The notes: generated from the letters alone by a model not told the origin. 64,000 bases of DNA from Acanthosoma haemorrhoidale (GCA_930367205.1 OV884009.1:96989189-97053188); one strand, 5' to 3'. Numbered from the stretch's first letter, positions 40,201-55,200 are shown. Translations and numbers: made by a program.

Positions 40201-43200
40201 CAATGGACAATACCGCTAACCTCATAAGCCATTATAAAATGACAATAATTAATTACTTATAATGAAGTCCTACAAATTTAATTATTTTTCTTTCATGGTA
40301 AGTACGGCATAAAATTAAATATGTCAACACCCATGTATGGTTAGGAATGCACTGCCGCCTTTTCTGCATATAGCCCAGGCAACGCAGAGTTCAACAAAAA
40401 AAAACTTATGTTCTAAAATTTCGTACAGTTGTCAGGATGATTGCCCTGTAAAACATAACCTCTAAGTCTCACTAGTCCCATTAAGTCCCGAAAGGGTGGG
40501 GAATTTAAAGGGGGATTTTGTATTAATCTCGCCAATTAGTAATTTAAACAAAAAGTATTTCATATACAAATTTTTTTTCAAACAATAAAATTGAATATTA
40601 TAGGAAATTTGAAATTTCCTTTAAAAATGTTTCTATTCATTTTTTCCCTTTAAGTCAATGATTTAGGAGATAGTGAGGGTTAGAAAACAGGCATTTCCAA
40701 ACCTTTTATTATAGTGGTTTATTCTTAAAAGAAAAAACATAATATTTAACAAACCAAAATATTTTTAATAAATACGCCAACACTAGTTAGTGCTAAACTT
40801 TGTACAGACATAAAATAGATGCATATCACCACATCAGTAACTTTTATATAAACATGAGCATGAATTAACCATTTTTTTACTAGCCGGTATCCTATCATCA
40901 TCAAAGGTAAGCTTCTTCTTCTTCCTCCCTAAAATCAATGTCAAATTCTTCGTTTACGAGAGGTAGAACCATTGGTAGATTTTCCATGATAGTTGGCACA
41001 AACAGGTGAGCATGGAAACCCAGCTTTCAGGCATCCGCACCTTCCGGCGACACAAAGGGATCTTAGGATTGGATCAGGAACAACTGGGTCCTTCATTGTA
41101 AGTGAACACAATGGATTTATCCTCTTCTCGGGCCCACCCACACTGCTCTAGTGACAAGTGGTTATTAAGCCACACCTGGACTTGTAATTACTCCCTGAAC
41201 GAGTGTTGCACTGCCGAGCCTTTCTTTAGAAAAAGTCATTGTTCTTATGTTTGGTCGATGACTGAATAAAAGAAACATATCGATAGTTGTTGAGATCATG
41301 TTCATTAGCAAGAGCTCTATAGGTTAGGAAAATATTTTCACCTGCTTGAGAAACATTGTGGGGGAGTTGATGAAGGTTTTAAAAGACGTCAGAGACTTAT
41401 CTTATCTCAATGGGCTCTTGTATAATATATAAGCATCATTCTACTGTTCTCGTTGCCTAAAACGTATAATATTTTATCCAATCGTGATATCAACATAAAT
41501 TTTTGTGGCACCAGTTCGTTTCTGTTCTGCCCCCTTAGTACCGTTTAGATCACTAAGCTTGGAGTTCAGTACAGCGAATTTTAAGTGATTTTTTCTACTA
41601 CAACAATGCTCCCGCTTACACACCTCTCTGTGGGCACCACTGTACCCCATCATCCCTATGCACCTGATCTAGCACCCTGTGACTTATTTTTATTCTCTCG
41701 AATGAAAAGAGATCTGAAAAGGAATCATTTGGTGGACGTTAAAGAAGTAAAGACAAAAGACCTCCGTCGGTCTTGGCTGGTATCGCAAAAATTGGACAAG
41801 TGTATTGACTCCAATGGAGAGTAAATTAAAAGAGATTAAGGAGGTTTTGAAAATAAAATAAATAAACCACTTTGTGTTAAATATTTTGATTTTTTTTGGG
41901 TACGCTCTTGTAATGTATAGGTGACAAATCGAAGAAAAAATCTAGTTGGGCACCCGAAATCATGTGCCATCTTTCATCTATTACGCCTTCGCCACTCTTG
42001 TACTATGCTATACCAACTTTTAACAACTTTATTATGATAAAATTACAATATGCCTCATTGGGCAATAGTAATTGTGATAAATGATTGCTATACCAAAATA
42101 AAATATTCTTATGTTACCCTACACATCTATTGTAAGTAATCGTTAAATGGGCGTAATGATTATTTCAAATTAAAATAAAAGTTTAGTAGTTGAAAATGAT
42201 ATTTAAAAAATTGAATATTTAACCATAATTCAACTCCTAAATCATCAACTAAACGGAAAAAAATGAGCTTATATATTTTTGTAGGAAATGTATGTACTTT
42301 AGTTTTGAATATAGTTTGTGAAGTTTTAGAAAAAATCGAAAAAAATTAACAGTCCCACCCTTGGGGAATTTTAGTATGTTGTACAGGACAATCCCCCCAG
42401 CAACTATACCGTATTTTGAAACAACAGGATTTATTTTTTAATCATCGCATTTTGGCTTTCGTCTCCTGAGCTATAAAATAAGAAAAAAAGGTTCTCTGTA
42501 CACTCAGTTATTTCTGTTCGATAAAGAGGTATAATAGCTGCTCATTTAGCTGTAAGAGCTAGAGCTAACGCCGACCTGACTCCCAAAGGAAGCATTCAGA
42601 GGAGGCGGGATTGTGGTTTTCCAGACATAGTAGTGACCATCCAGACTACGAAAGTGGCACATTTTCCTAACTAAACCAATTCCTACTTTCGTTGGTGACG
42701 CCAACACATCTTTTCTTTTATTTTGTAGTTTGCATTTGATAACAAATAACAATCTGCGGTAAATGGGCACATCTATATTATCCATATAATATTGCGTTCA
42801 CTCTTTCATTCACAATGTATAATATAAACTTATTCACAAAGCCTAGGAATCCCCCCAAATCACCTGCAACCTCTTGAGCAAATGAAAATGAAGCAGGGAT
42901 CGCGCACACTGCTCTTGCAGCCACATTACTGGAAGGTAGTGGCAATCTAAACTTATAAAAAGCGCGAGAGCCGCAGCTGCTTGGGAGGCATCGTCACTCC
43001 ACCGTCATCTGAAAATTTTCAATCAAAATCCTTTACCTCGGCATCTCAAAGACTTAATTCAATCCAAACGTCGCTTCAGAACAGTGTGGCAAGGAACCCG
43101 ACATTCTCCTGATCGTCGCTCGTACAATCAGTACTGCAGATTGGTAAAGCGGCAATTGGCATCCTCTCCTCTCTGTCTACCAGTGATAACTCTCTGTGGA

Positions 43201-46200
43201 ATATGATCCTGTTCCACACCCACTCCGTCGTGATGATGGGTCCTGGGTGGATTTGGATGGCTAAAGGTCAGCAGAATTCGCATTGCATCTTTCCCATATT
43301 TAACTCCTCACCTCTCTTCAAAACAATACTCCTCGCATAACTGATGAACATTTCCCCACTTCACCTATCCCTCTCTCACTTCCACCAAAAGCCGTTAACC
43401 CCTCTGAGGTCAAATACCTTCTGAAAAACTTACCTTACCGAAAATCCCCTTGATATAATCTCCTTACTCCTCAAATTCTCTAACAGCTCCCTCTTAAAGC
43501 CATAATCGTCCTAACCTACATTTATAATTGAATTATCTTAACGACGTACATTCCTCTCCTCTGGAAACATTCCATTATTGTCCTATTCACCAAACCCGGT
43601 AAACCACCCAATAAGGTCTTATCTTACCGTCCAATTAGCCTATCCCTATCATCTCAAAAGTATTTGAAAAACTCCTATTAAACCGTCTACTTCCAAATGT
43701 CTAAATCCAAAAACCTTTTTTCTACTCACAAGTTTGGTTACCCACTGCTCAACAAGGCCCTCGCGTTGTTGATCACATATCCTCAGCCCTTGAAACCAAA
43801 CAGTATTGCCCTGCTGCCTTTCTGGACATAGCTCAAGCTGTTGGCAAGGTTTCCGCCAAGCAAGGGGGACTTCCCAAGACTCCGTTTCCTCTTTCGCATG
43901 CGACGGAGGTGACAAGCATGTGGATTTTGGGAGTCTCTTGGCTGTTCGTAAATTCTGTCTGAATGAAAAGCGAGTGAATGAAAATTGTAAATATGGTATG
44001 AATGAAAAAATCACAATTACTTATTTTCCGATAAGGCTGATTGTAATTTTATTACAATAAAGAAGTTTTTACTTAAAAAGGAAATATGCATGATAATGTT
44101 ATTGTTTGGGGATCAAAAAAACAATTAATTTCCGCTTTGAGCAGGAGTGAGGCTGAATTTAACTCAAAGTACCAGTGAGTGTAATAATTTTCTAAAACTG
44201 GTAACTGAAATTTTATTTAGTAACGGTTCTGCTATTGTTTATGAGGATAATATTTCTACCATTATAATATCTCACACTTAAGAAACTAAAAGCTCACATC
44301 ATATAGTGGTTAAATACTTTCACGTTAAGGTGCTACGTTTGGCGTACGGGGAAATAGTACTATTATTTATATATTTATTCATTTATTTATACTCTATCTA
44401 TCCGACACACCACTGTATCCGGATACATTGTAATTTTATCACAATAAAGAAGTTTCATTTTTTAAACAAGTTAAAATCTAAGAGGGTTTAATTCGTTCAT
44501 TGGTTGAAAACTTTATGATAACACACTGTGCAACAACGATGGAAATAATTTCTCACTCATGGCTGTACTGAGGTGGGAACAAAGCGGAGCAGCTAACCAA
44601 GCTGGTTCCCCTCCCTCACATACCGACCTTCAATCACCCATTCCACTATTGACTTCGGGACTGCTTGCTGAGTACAATAGATAAATTACGGTTTATATTT
44701 TAATCACCCTAGTAGTAATGTATAGTGTGTAATGTTTCAATCATTTTGTCGTATAAATTGTCAATTGTAATTTTCAAGAATAATGAAGAAGCTGAACAAT
44801 GCAGATTAGAGAGCAAGTGCAATTGTCAACACCGGTGTAAATTGACTCAAACTAAGATAAATTATATTATAAAGTTTATTATATTCACACTTCATCCTCA
44901 AAAGTTTGTAAAGAAATCGTAATAAGTTGGCTGACGTCCCTCACAAAACGGCCCATTACAAATTTTAAAATTTTAATCTTATATCATCTTCAAGGCTGTC
45001 TCTACACTCAACATGTTAGAAACAATTAATATTCTAAATTTAATCAGCAATATCAAAAGTCTTCTGCCGTTATATTATTGGAATGCTTATATAACTAAAT
45101 ATATATATTTTACCTATAGGTGTATGATCTATGTCAAATCCTCAGAATGTTTCTACAAATAATCATAGAAAATGAACAAAACACTATTAATGTAAAAGCC
45201 GTAGAACTATTAAGCAAAACCGAGGAAAATGGAATCTTAGCACCGACTGTGGCCGATGTGCTTTCTGATCTTCCTCTAATACAGGTAATGTACCGCTCAA
45301 AACTACAATGCTTATATATATTTTAGTGTAGCAGGTTATTATTAGTAAAAATACAATATTCTTCTTTCAGGCTGACATTACAGTGCTGGCAAACCCTAAC
45401 GTCTATGAAGAAGCTTTACCTCCAGGAGTGACAATAGAAGATAAAAAACTAAACACTGACCAATCAGCCCTGGTTTTAATTGTAAATAATCTATTTGAAG
45501 GCTCACAAGATTTAGTATGTATAATAAATATTTACAACATGTAAAATACTTGTTATTGACAATTGATAAATGGCTGCTACAAATAGTGGTTTGTCTTCTT
45601 TCCAGAGCATAGATGATTGTTTAAATGCCATTAAACCCGAGGGCTACATAATGGCAAGAGAGGAAGGAGACGCCAAAGTGGAAAGCGATAAAGTAACTGT
45701 TTTGTCATCGCATGCTCTCGAATCTGGCAGGTTGATGCTGTTGAGAAAGGTAACCAGTACAACTGATAGAATCCATGTGAGAATGCAAGCTTACTCTAGT
45801 CTGAAGAAACGTTTTACACTTGTTATAATAGATTATTAAAACTAGTTATAGTCTTCAATCTAAAACATAGTCATTTTTGTATATATGAAGTATATCATCA
45901 TTTGCGTTCTTACAGACAAAAAAAGCTGAAAATGGTATGACACAAGTAATTCATGTTTCTGATGCTGAGTATAGTTGGATGACTCCAGCTCAAAATGCGA
46001 TCAAAACCAAAGAGTGTTCAAGAGTCATATGTTACGCGCAGGATGGAGAAAACAGTGGAGTTCTTGGGTTTGTTAACTGCCTGAGGAAAGAAGGGGATGG
46101 AGCTAAAGCCAGGTTGGTTACCACGGATATATGTCCTCTTCTACTGTCACTATATCTCAGAGCAATCAAAACTGTTCCAAGCAACTATTTTGACTACATA

Positions 46201-49200
46201 CACTGACTTTCTATAACCTCCATTGTGTAGGCTTTATGACTTACACATAAAATTAACGTTATCGAGGGATATTGGTTATGCCCTTCCAATATTTAACAAG
46301 GAACCAAAATGTTTGCAGCTTTCCACTGAAATTATCCCTTTAAAAATCAAACTATTTGCTCTCGTTTCCATTAAAATACTGGTAGTTGATGAATAGCACG
46401 ACTAAAGTTTAAATTAAAATGACAAAAAATCTGGGTACAATATATGCATACAACTGATTCTATGCTACTTTTGAAGTGCATGTGCCTTCAAAAAACTTGT
46501 TTTTCTTCATGGGACGTAAGCCTTTCATAATTGGCACTTTTTAACTAAATTAATTCTTAACTAAAGGGAAAGTTTTGCGATCCCAAACATGAATTGTGTA
46601 TGTACTTAACGATGCTGCAGCCTATATCAATTGGATTTTTATTAATGTTTTAGTTAAACCCTTTTTTATATTGATGTTTTAGCATGTTTCAATATGTTGT
46701 GAAATATAGCTTTAAAATATCAATTGAAACATTTTCTTAACCAGTTTCCTAGAACATACAGCCACATAAGTAGTTATATAACAAACAATAAACGATTGAA
46801 AGGAGAACCTCTCTTCGTGCTCATTATTTTCAAACAGTTTTTAAGGCATCATTTTTTTTATATTGAAACTCCATTGTTGTGCGAAAAATTATAATCTGCC
46901 TTATTAGACATTAAGTAATTGTGATAAATGTTCTCATTTTTTATATATATAAAAAATTGTGATATTTTTTCTCATTTATAAATTTTCATTCACTTGCTCA
47001 TTCATACAGTATTTACGAACAGCCCAAAGATTTCCGAATTCACATGGTTATCACCTCCCTCGCATTCGAAAGAGGAAGCGGAGTCTTGGGAAGTCCCCAA
47101 CGCTTATCCATCACCCACGTCACCGGATACGAACCAGTGGAGGGTGACGAAGAGTGGGAGAGCCACGTATGCTCAGGACAATATTGAAGAAACTGGCCAT
47201 TGCCAGGACTCCTATTGTTACGCATTTATAGGCCACTGCCGTTTCATTCTCCAAGGAGGGAGGATTATAGGGATGCGTGGCCCAGTGTAATGACTGTGCT
47301 GGGGGGTTAGGGTGGTTGGATAGGTTACTATGGAATTTCATGAACTTGGAAGGGATGAGTTGAAGAATGTAAGGTACATTAAGATCGTTATGAAGGGTTT
47401 TGTTGCTGATATAATAAGGGGCATTTACTATACTCATCATATCAATTCTTCCAAATGATAAAAAGGGACTTGAATAACATTAAATAAAAATAATGAAATC
47501 TGTTTTATTTAATGTTTCAGATGTGTGTTGCTGATGGACAGAGAGGCTCCTCAATTCGAGCTTGAAGACAATTTTTATAAAGAACAGCTTAATCTGGATT
47601 TAGCTGTAAACGTCTATAAAAACGGGCAATGGGGTACTTATAGGCATCTAAAAATCGACGAAAAGCCCAAGAATCTCTGCAGTCATGTATGTGCCAATGT
47701 CCTTGTTCGAGGAGATCTTTCAAGCTTGTCCTGGCTCCAAGGACATATTACAGATTTCAAGTAATTACTTTTATTTACAAATAGCTTGTAGCAAACTTGA
47801 ATTTATTTTAACTATAAAATCATCTCATTTTTAGAAAACCAGGTCTGATATTCGTCCATTATGCTGCTCTAAACTTCCGGGATATTATGTTAGCATCTGG
47901 AAAAATAGCTTCTGAAGTAGTAGGAGAGAGGAAAGACCAGGTAATTTATTCAAATTCTTGACACAAACTCCAAAAATGAGACAATTTTTGTATTATAAGT
48001 TGAAGAGTAATAATGTGTCTCAAATGGGCTTGTCGAAGAAATTTTTTTCTACCACCGTCGGGTCGTCACGAGGGTGGCCTAGTTACCCTAGTCCGGGTAA
48101 CGGCGTGAGAGTTGAATAGTCTATAAGCTGAATGATTGCTTCTTGACGAGTCTTACTACTGAGCTATCTGACTCCTTATCTGGTTGGTATGTGCCCCGAC
48201 AGTGCACTATGTTCAGGCAAAGAGGGACAGGGTACGTATTATAGGTAGTTTACATGGTCTTGGAATAACCACGAATTCACACTCGTTACCTAACGGTAGG
48301 CGAAAACCGTCTGAATCCAAAGGGGAATGTACCGGAGAGAGGCAGACTGGATCGCTGGGGAGACGTTACTAGGTAAAGTTTGTACGGCCCCAGAGACCGT
48401 CGTCTACATGGAAGATATCTCTTCTATGGATGTGGAGTTTTAGCGAGACGAAGGCAGATAATCCCACTAGGAAGGTGCGGGGTCTGATAACACTGGACTA
48501 GAACATAGCGATGCTAGGATAGAAGTGTAGAGGTTTTCATTAATGAGAAAGCCAAATCTTGAAACATCAGTGCAGCTGCAAGTACCAGTCCAGAGGCGAG
48601 CATCAATGAATTGTCGGCTAAAACTAGAATGTATATATAGCCCAAAGCACCCAATCGCATTTCAGGCCTGGATGAGGCTCGAAGCTTCCAGAACAAGCCC
48701 CAGCCCCTCCAGGAATAGGGCTGGGTGCTATGGTACCCTGGCTGCCTCTCGTCTGCAGCTACGTAATTGATTGTTTACCGTGTTTACTGATATGTCTTTG
48801 TGGTTTGGTAATATTATTTACATTTATTTACAACATGTTATTACTAATTTACAATATATACAATAGAGTTGAAGGGGATTTATCTTTATATGTAGTTAGC
48901 GGTCACTACAACAACTATCGTTTCACTATGTGTTTTCCTGACCAGGAAGTGGAAGAGAGCCTTAGATGCCCAGAAGATAAGTGGTAAAGATGGCCATTTC
49001 CCAGATCCTATGACATACGTGAGGCCACCACCCCTTTAGACGACATGAATGAGTCTCATTAAAAGTTAACTATAATATTTTGATGAGCGGATAGGTTTGC
49101 ATAGGATTAACAAAACCGTAATGTTAAAAGGTAAGAAACTATAGGCAAACGGAGATAATTGTGAAGGGAGCGTTGACTATAGTTCAGAGTACTATGGACT

Positions 49201-52200
49201 CAAATGTTTGAATTTTTTTGAAAGATTTGACTGTACCCCGCAGTTCTAGTTTGTAAACCGTTTACTGTAAATATTACAAGTACAGGAGAGCACTTGTGCT
49301 GAGAGAAGTTTTCTTTTAGATCTTTCCCCACCTGAGGCAACACCGGACTTGATCATCACGGTGGAGTGAATGTGATACATACATATTCTTCAGGATAATT
49401 TGATAAGCTTTCCAGACATAAGTGTCCTCAGTGGAAATGAGTTTTTATCCGGTTTATTCATGGTTTCGAAATACTATGTATATGTAGTCATCAGGTCATG
49501 ATAATAATAAAACATGGGTGTCAAGCCGATCTCCTAGCAAAACCTTTAACTAATTTGTATACTCTAACAATGAAAATTAATAATTAAATGTGGGGGTCAC
49601 CCCCCCCTCACCTGTCCTAGTTAATTTCTAATGTCCATTATCTCGTGTACCTCTGAGATATGGGACATCAGAAAAAACAATTCGAAGGAGACTACGATGT
49701 ATGTCTATTACAGTTGTCAGCAGCTAAGACAAAAAACCAGCAGGTCCCGTGTTTGAATCCCTGCCATGTCACGATATTTTTTCTTTGAATAATAATTATT
49801 GATACTCACACTATGGTTACAAACCACAAGTAGTAATTACTGTTTATAATTTAGATTTGACAACACGTTTGATTTTAAATAGTTCAATAAGGAATTGTAT
49901 CGTAAAACTGAAAAATATTCTACACTTTTAAATTTACTGCAGCTAAACAATAAACTAAATACTGATTTTATTTTTCCAGGATTGTGTGATTGGTTTTGAA
50001 TGCAGTGGTTTTGACATTCATGGAAATCGTTTAATGGCTATGCTAACTAACAGTGGACTTTCAACTATTATCCAACCAGATCCATTATTTTCTTGGAAGA
50101 TTCCAGATGAATGGAGTTTAGAACAAGGAGCTAGTGTGCCTGTAGTATATGCAACTGTGAGCTTCAAACACATTTAAACCAATTGATCTATTGCTCATAA
50201 AGATACAGTCGTTATATCTATGAGTTATTTTTAAAAAAAATTTTATGAGTATAAGACTTGATCAAAGATCTATTTATTTCATTAAGTAGAGCTAAACCAA
50301 GAATGTGGCTTTCCTAATTCAACCTAGGAATCCATTACGTGTTTTAAAAAAATGATTATAACCTGCAGTAAAATATGATGACATTTTTTTTTTTAAATAA
50401 CTAAAATAACAATGAAACATTTAAACCTACTGGCCGGCCACGTGCCAATTCCGGAACGAATTTCATGACGAATGCGCTATTTTTAATGACCGCTAACGTA
50501 CAGACAACAGCAAACAAACAGACATAAAAGCAGTTGCTCCACATCATCAATGTTCTCCCTTTGGATTCGGCAATTGTATATTTTATGAATACAGGACAGT
50601 TTTTCGTGCAAAGTTGAACATAAATATATGTATGAATATATCATAGAAAACTCAAAGATCCATGCCACTGGTATTGGGCCCACCTGCTACCATAACTATA
50701 ATAACTAGTTAATCCAATGATCATTCATTTTTTATTTCATTAATTTAAAAAAAAATTCTATTTTTACTAATTTGTAACGGAGCCGGATATTTCACGTCAT
50801 TTTTTTTCATACATCCCGTTGTTGTATCTTTGAGCCAATACATAATCAACAAATTTTCACACCTTCGGTGGAAACACCTTCGAAATTTTCAGGCCTTTGA
50901 GCCATTTTCACGACCGTTTTTACCGAACAGATAGACGAAAGACGCCTTGCACTGTTCCTGTTAGAAATGAAACTCTATTCCTTCGAGCTTGGCAATCTTC
51001 ATTCTCGAACTATCCTTTGAAATAACTAATAAATCCAAGGGCAATGGGCTCGCCCAAAAAAAAAAATTATTATGTCAATGTTTATTTTTTTACAATTAAT
51101 ATTTCGTATTTTAATAAAAAAAAGTTCTAGGTATTGTATGCTCTAATATTAAGAGGCAGGATAAGAAAAGGAGAGTCCATTTTGATCCATTCTGGGACAG
51201 GAGGGGTAGGCCAGGCTGCTATAAATATCGCCTTGTCCAAAGGATGCACGATTTTCACAACAGTCGGCACGCAGGAAAAGCGTGATTACATCAGAGAACA
51301 GTTTCCGGAGGTAAAATAATATGAACACAAGAAAATATATCTAACATGTTTAATATTAAATTATCATGTTAGGAATAGCGATAATTGATCACTGCCATTT
51401 GTCAGTTCTATGGTCTCGTAAATGCGTCGGCTTGGGCGACTACTAAATACGGATTTCTATTTAATAGTTCCCGCCTAAAGGAGTTTTTTTAGGGCAATGG
51501 TCGGGGTACACTCTCACACAATCTAATAAGGTAAAATGAGTTATTACTTTTAATGTAAGCAAATTGAAAAAATGTAGTGAATCTAGTTTTGGAAACCAAA
51601 ATAAAGGTGGATCAGTAAACAGCCCAGCGCCAATCTACCAACTATGGCGGCAATATGCTTCATGATGTCATACATTTATTTTATAATACTATTTAAAATT
51701 TAAACATATCCATACACTGACAGGCAAAAATTCCACCCACCTGATTTTTTCATTTTTTCATCTCAAAATATTTCTGCTTTGGTCAATTTTTTTTATGAAT
51801 AAATATGTTTTTTTGTTTTTTTTCAATTAGAAATGTCAAAATAGAGGATAGTAACCCATAATCCTTAATTCAATTAAAGGACTGTCGTTCCCAATGTTTA
51901 CTTTCCATGGAATTAAAAATGTTTATTCAGTGTCATTTGCGTTCTGGTGCAGAAAATTTCTTAGTTTTCGGCTTCGATATTTTAATTTTCTCAATTTTAA
52001 GTTTAAAAATGCCTCTTCGTGCTGAGGAAGTTGCACGTGGTGTGGCACTTATTGATGATGGACGTTCTTTATTTATTAGATATGCAGCTAATGCCATCAG
52101 AGTTCCCTATGAAACTCTACGAGACGCCGTAAGGCGTTTTCGAGAAACTGGGTCTTACCATAGAAGAGCCGGTTCTGGACGGCCTAGGGCAACAGAGCCA

Positions 52201-55200
52201 CAGGATGACCGGTTTCTTACTTTAAGAATTTTACGAAACTGGCACCTTATCGTTGTTCAAGCGATTCATCAGCTCCAAGAAGTTCGAGGTGTGCAAATTT
52301 CTGAACGTACTGCTTGGAGAAGATTACATGAGTATGGACTAATGGCTTTTCACTCGGTAAGAGGACCAGAACTCACAGAGTTACACGGCTGGCTTTGGCT
52401 CGAGAACACAGTCATTGGACTATGGGTGAATGGTGTGCTGTTATTTTTACAGATGAATCTAGATTTGGTCTAAGATCTTTAGACGGGCGTAAAAGGGTGT
52501 GGAGAAGAAGAAATGAAAGGTATGCAGCCTGTAATTTCACCCAGAGCCAACCTTTTCAACGTGGTTCCTTAATGGTGTGGGCTGGGATTTCAATGGAGTG
52601 CCGCACAGAATTGGTTGTTGTTCGTAGAGGGTTTCCGACGGCCACTCGCTATGTAGATGAGGTTTTGGAACCTCATGTGTTGCCCATCCTCATCGAAATC
52701 AGCGATCATTCTTTTCTAATGCACGTCCACATGTCGCTCGCATAGTACAGTCGTCAGCATAACATTGAGGTTTTAGCCTGGCCAGCACGTTCTCCAGATT
52801 TGAACCCTGTCGAGCATTTATGGGATAACCTTGGAAGACGAATAAGAGCGCGTTCAGCACTTCCTGATACACTGCAGGACCTTGAAAGGGCTCTTCGGGA
52901 AGAATGGGGTAACCTCCAGCAATTAATTAATTTTTTTTTCATGTTCATCTTACCAGTTCACATTTTCATTTTAAATTTCTAAACAAAGACTCATTTAATA
53001 AACGTTAAAAACCTTATGAAAGCTAAAAAAGATTTTATAAATTCAATAAATAGTAAGTATTATATACAATTACCATGTATTATATACAAATACAATTTAT
53101 TTACAAGTGGGTGGAATTTTTTGCCTGTCAGTGCATTATTATATTATTTTGATATTATACAGATAGCAGATACAAGCATTGGGAACTCAAGAGACACGTC
53201 CTTTGAGCAGCTGGTTATGCGTGAAACTAACGGCCGGGGAGTAGACCTGGTGCTCAACTCATTGGCAGAGGAGAAGCTGTTGGCCTCCGTCAGATGTCTA
53301 GCGAGGGGAGGCAGATTTTTGGAAATAGGAAAATATGATTTAATAAACAACAGCCCATTAGGTAAGATGTAATATACTTGATAAAATTACTTTCCAGCTA
53401 ATCCAATAACTTGTTTTGTCATTTTTGTTACTTATATATGTCGTTTTTTAAATGTACATATATATATTAATACGAGTAAACACAAACACGTTTAAGTTGT
53501 TTAACACCGCAGAAAGTGGTTGGATTCGAACAAAAGCATGCCCAGTTACCCGTGTGATCTCAAATATCAATAAAATGATTTTTAAAAAAACCTTGTATAT
53601 AATGCCTGTTTATAAATAATTCACTTGAAGCTAAAATATTGAATAATCAACCACAGAAAAATGCCAATGTTTTCGGAAATTTATCAAAGCTATACGAGCT
53701 AATAATCTATCACCCTAGGTGAAAAAATCAGTAACTTAGTTCATTGAATTAAATATTATTAATTATTTTCTATGTTATGAGTATAGAGTCCGTTTTATTT
53801 TATTCATGAGCTAAATGTATAATAATAATAACTTATAATGTAGTTTTTACTGAATATTCCTTTCAACTGTTTAATGGTACATGCATATAACCAAGTTTTT
53901 ATGTTTACATTTCATTAATGAATAGTCTATACGTGTATTCTTTCAAACTTTGTTTTTCTTTTTTAAGGTATGGAACTATTTTCTAAAGGGGCTAGTTTCC
54001 ATGGAATCGTTTTGGATGCGTTCTTGGAACGCCCTCCTTCTGAAAAAATAATCATTAATAAATTGTTGACAGAATGCATTACGGAAGGCAGTGTCAAACC
54101 TATTCCATGTACTGTGTTTAAACATGCTCAGATTGAAACGGCTTTTAGGTAAAACAAAGGATAATTAGTTTTCTAAAACTTTAAAATCTCTATTTATGTG
54201 ATTATTGAAAATATAGAGTAGTACAAAAAATCAATGTTAATGTAACAGAGAAGCTTTTGTAATCGACCCACTGACATCTGTGTCGATGAGTCCACGAGAT
54301 GAACTGGTAGGCTAGGGGGCGGGTCAGTAGATAAGCCTGTTAAGAAAAGAAGTAGGCGTTAATACTTGGATAAGTAACTGCCTTCGGAAGTATTTTTTTA
54401 TAAAACCTAAATAATTGATCAATTTTTGATCCTTAATTAGTGTGATGGTCACGTCTATTGTCGGGTCGTCACGAGGGGGATGCCTAGTTACCCTAGCCCT
54501 GGTGACGAAGTGAGGGTTGATTAAGTTTATGACCTGGACAATCGTTTCATAGCGGTCTTACTATCTGACTCCTTTTTTGATAGGTGTGTTCCCCGACAAT
54601 GCACTATGTTCAGGAGAACAGGAGTAGGTTAGGTAGTGTAGGTAGTTTGTGTGGTCTTGGAATAACCACGAATTCACACTTGGCATCTGAGGGTAGGCGA
54701 AATCCGTCCGGATCCCAAAGGCGAGTGTGGCGATTATTAGTATTTAAGGAAATCACCCTATACTATTGCAGATATATTATAAACAGAAGTAAATTATTAT
54801 AAATCTTTTAGCAATAAAGAAAACGCGGAAGCAAGTAACATGAGACGGGACGACGACTGTCAGTCATAAATTAGAGAGGACCCTTACAGCCCAGGCCTGC
54901 GGACCCTTGTCACATGTAAACCACAAGCTAAGTGGTCCTGTCAGCAGCCTGACAGATTACTGAGAATCGGCATGGTCCTCACCACATGTTAGGATCTCGC
55001 AGGCACTAAGCAACCTTTTTGTTTCAGCCCCTCCGAGGAGGCGTGGGACATATTTAACGGAGTAAACGACCAGTCTTTCGCGACCGTTCCTCTGTGATAC
55101 TTGCTTCTGTTCGAACTCTGAAACTTTGACTTATTCTTTATGAATCCTCTGTACCCCTTGAACATAGTGCATTGTCGGGGCACATACCTATCAGAAATGG

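Larger units (their letters stand above)
40425..42425. mobile_element. DNA transposon of about 2 kb with long diverged terminal inverted repeats
   Basis: The left end (gttgtcaggatgattgccct, then gtcccgaaagggtggggaat and caatgatttaggagatagtg) pairs with the inverted right end (gttgctggggggattgtcct, caagggtgggact, gttgatgatttaggagttg). The arms are about 250 bp. Between them lie a Cys-rich frame (40941-41141, minus) and a mariner scrap at 41590. Superfamily not assigned. Confidence 0.6.

Noticed and set aside
42546..42785. 79-codon minus-strand frame next to LINE-A sequence
   Set aside because: No motif or family recognised, and nothing supports expression.
44725..44922. 65-codon frame with several Cys ([15 protein letters not shown])
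   Set aside because: It is short, in AT-rich intron sequence, has no neighbours or homologous motif, and cannot be placed in the FASN frame.
49725..49775. tRNA-like B box (gtgtttgaatccct)
   Set aside because: No cloverleaf, A box at proper spacing, tail or target duplication could be seen.
53510..53575. Minus-strand tRNA-like sequence around ttgttcgaatccaacc
   Set aside because: The B-box match is good, but I could not form acceptor and anticodon stems, so no tRNA gene is called.
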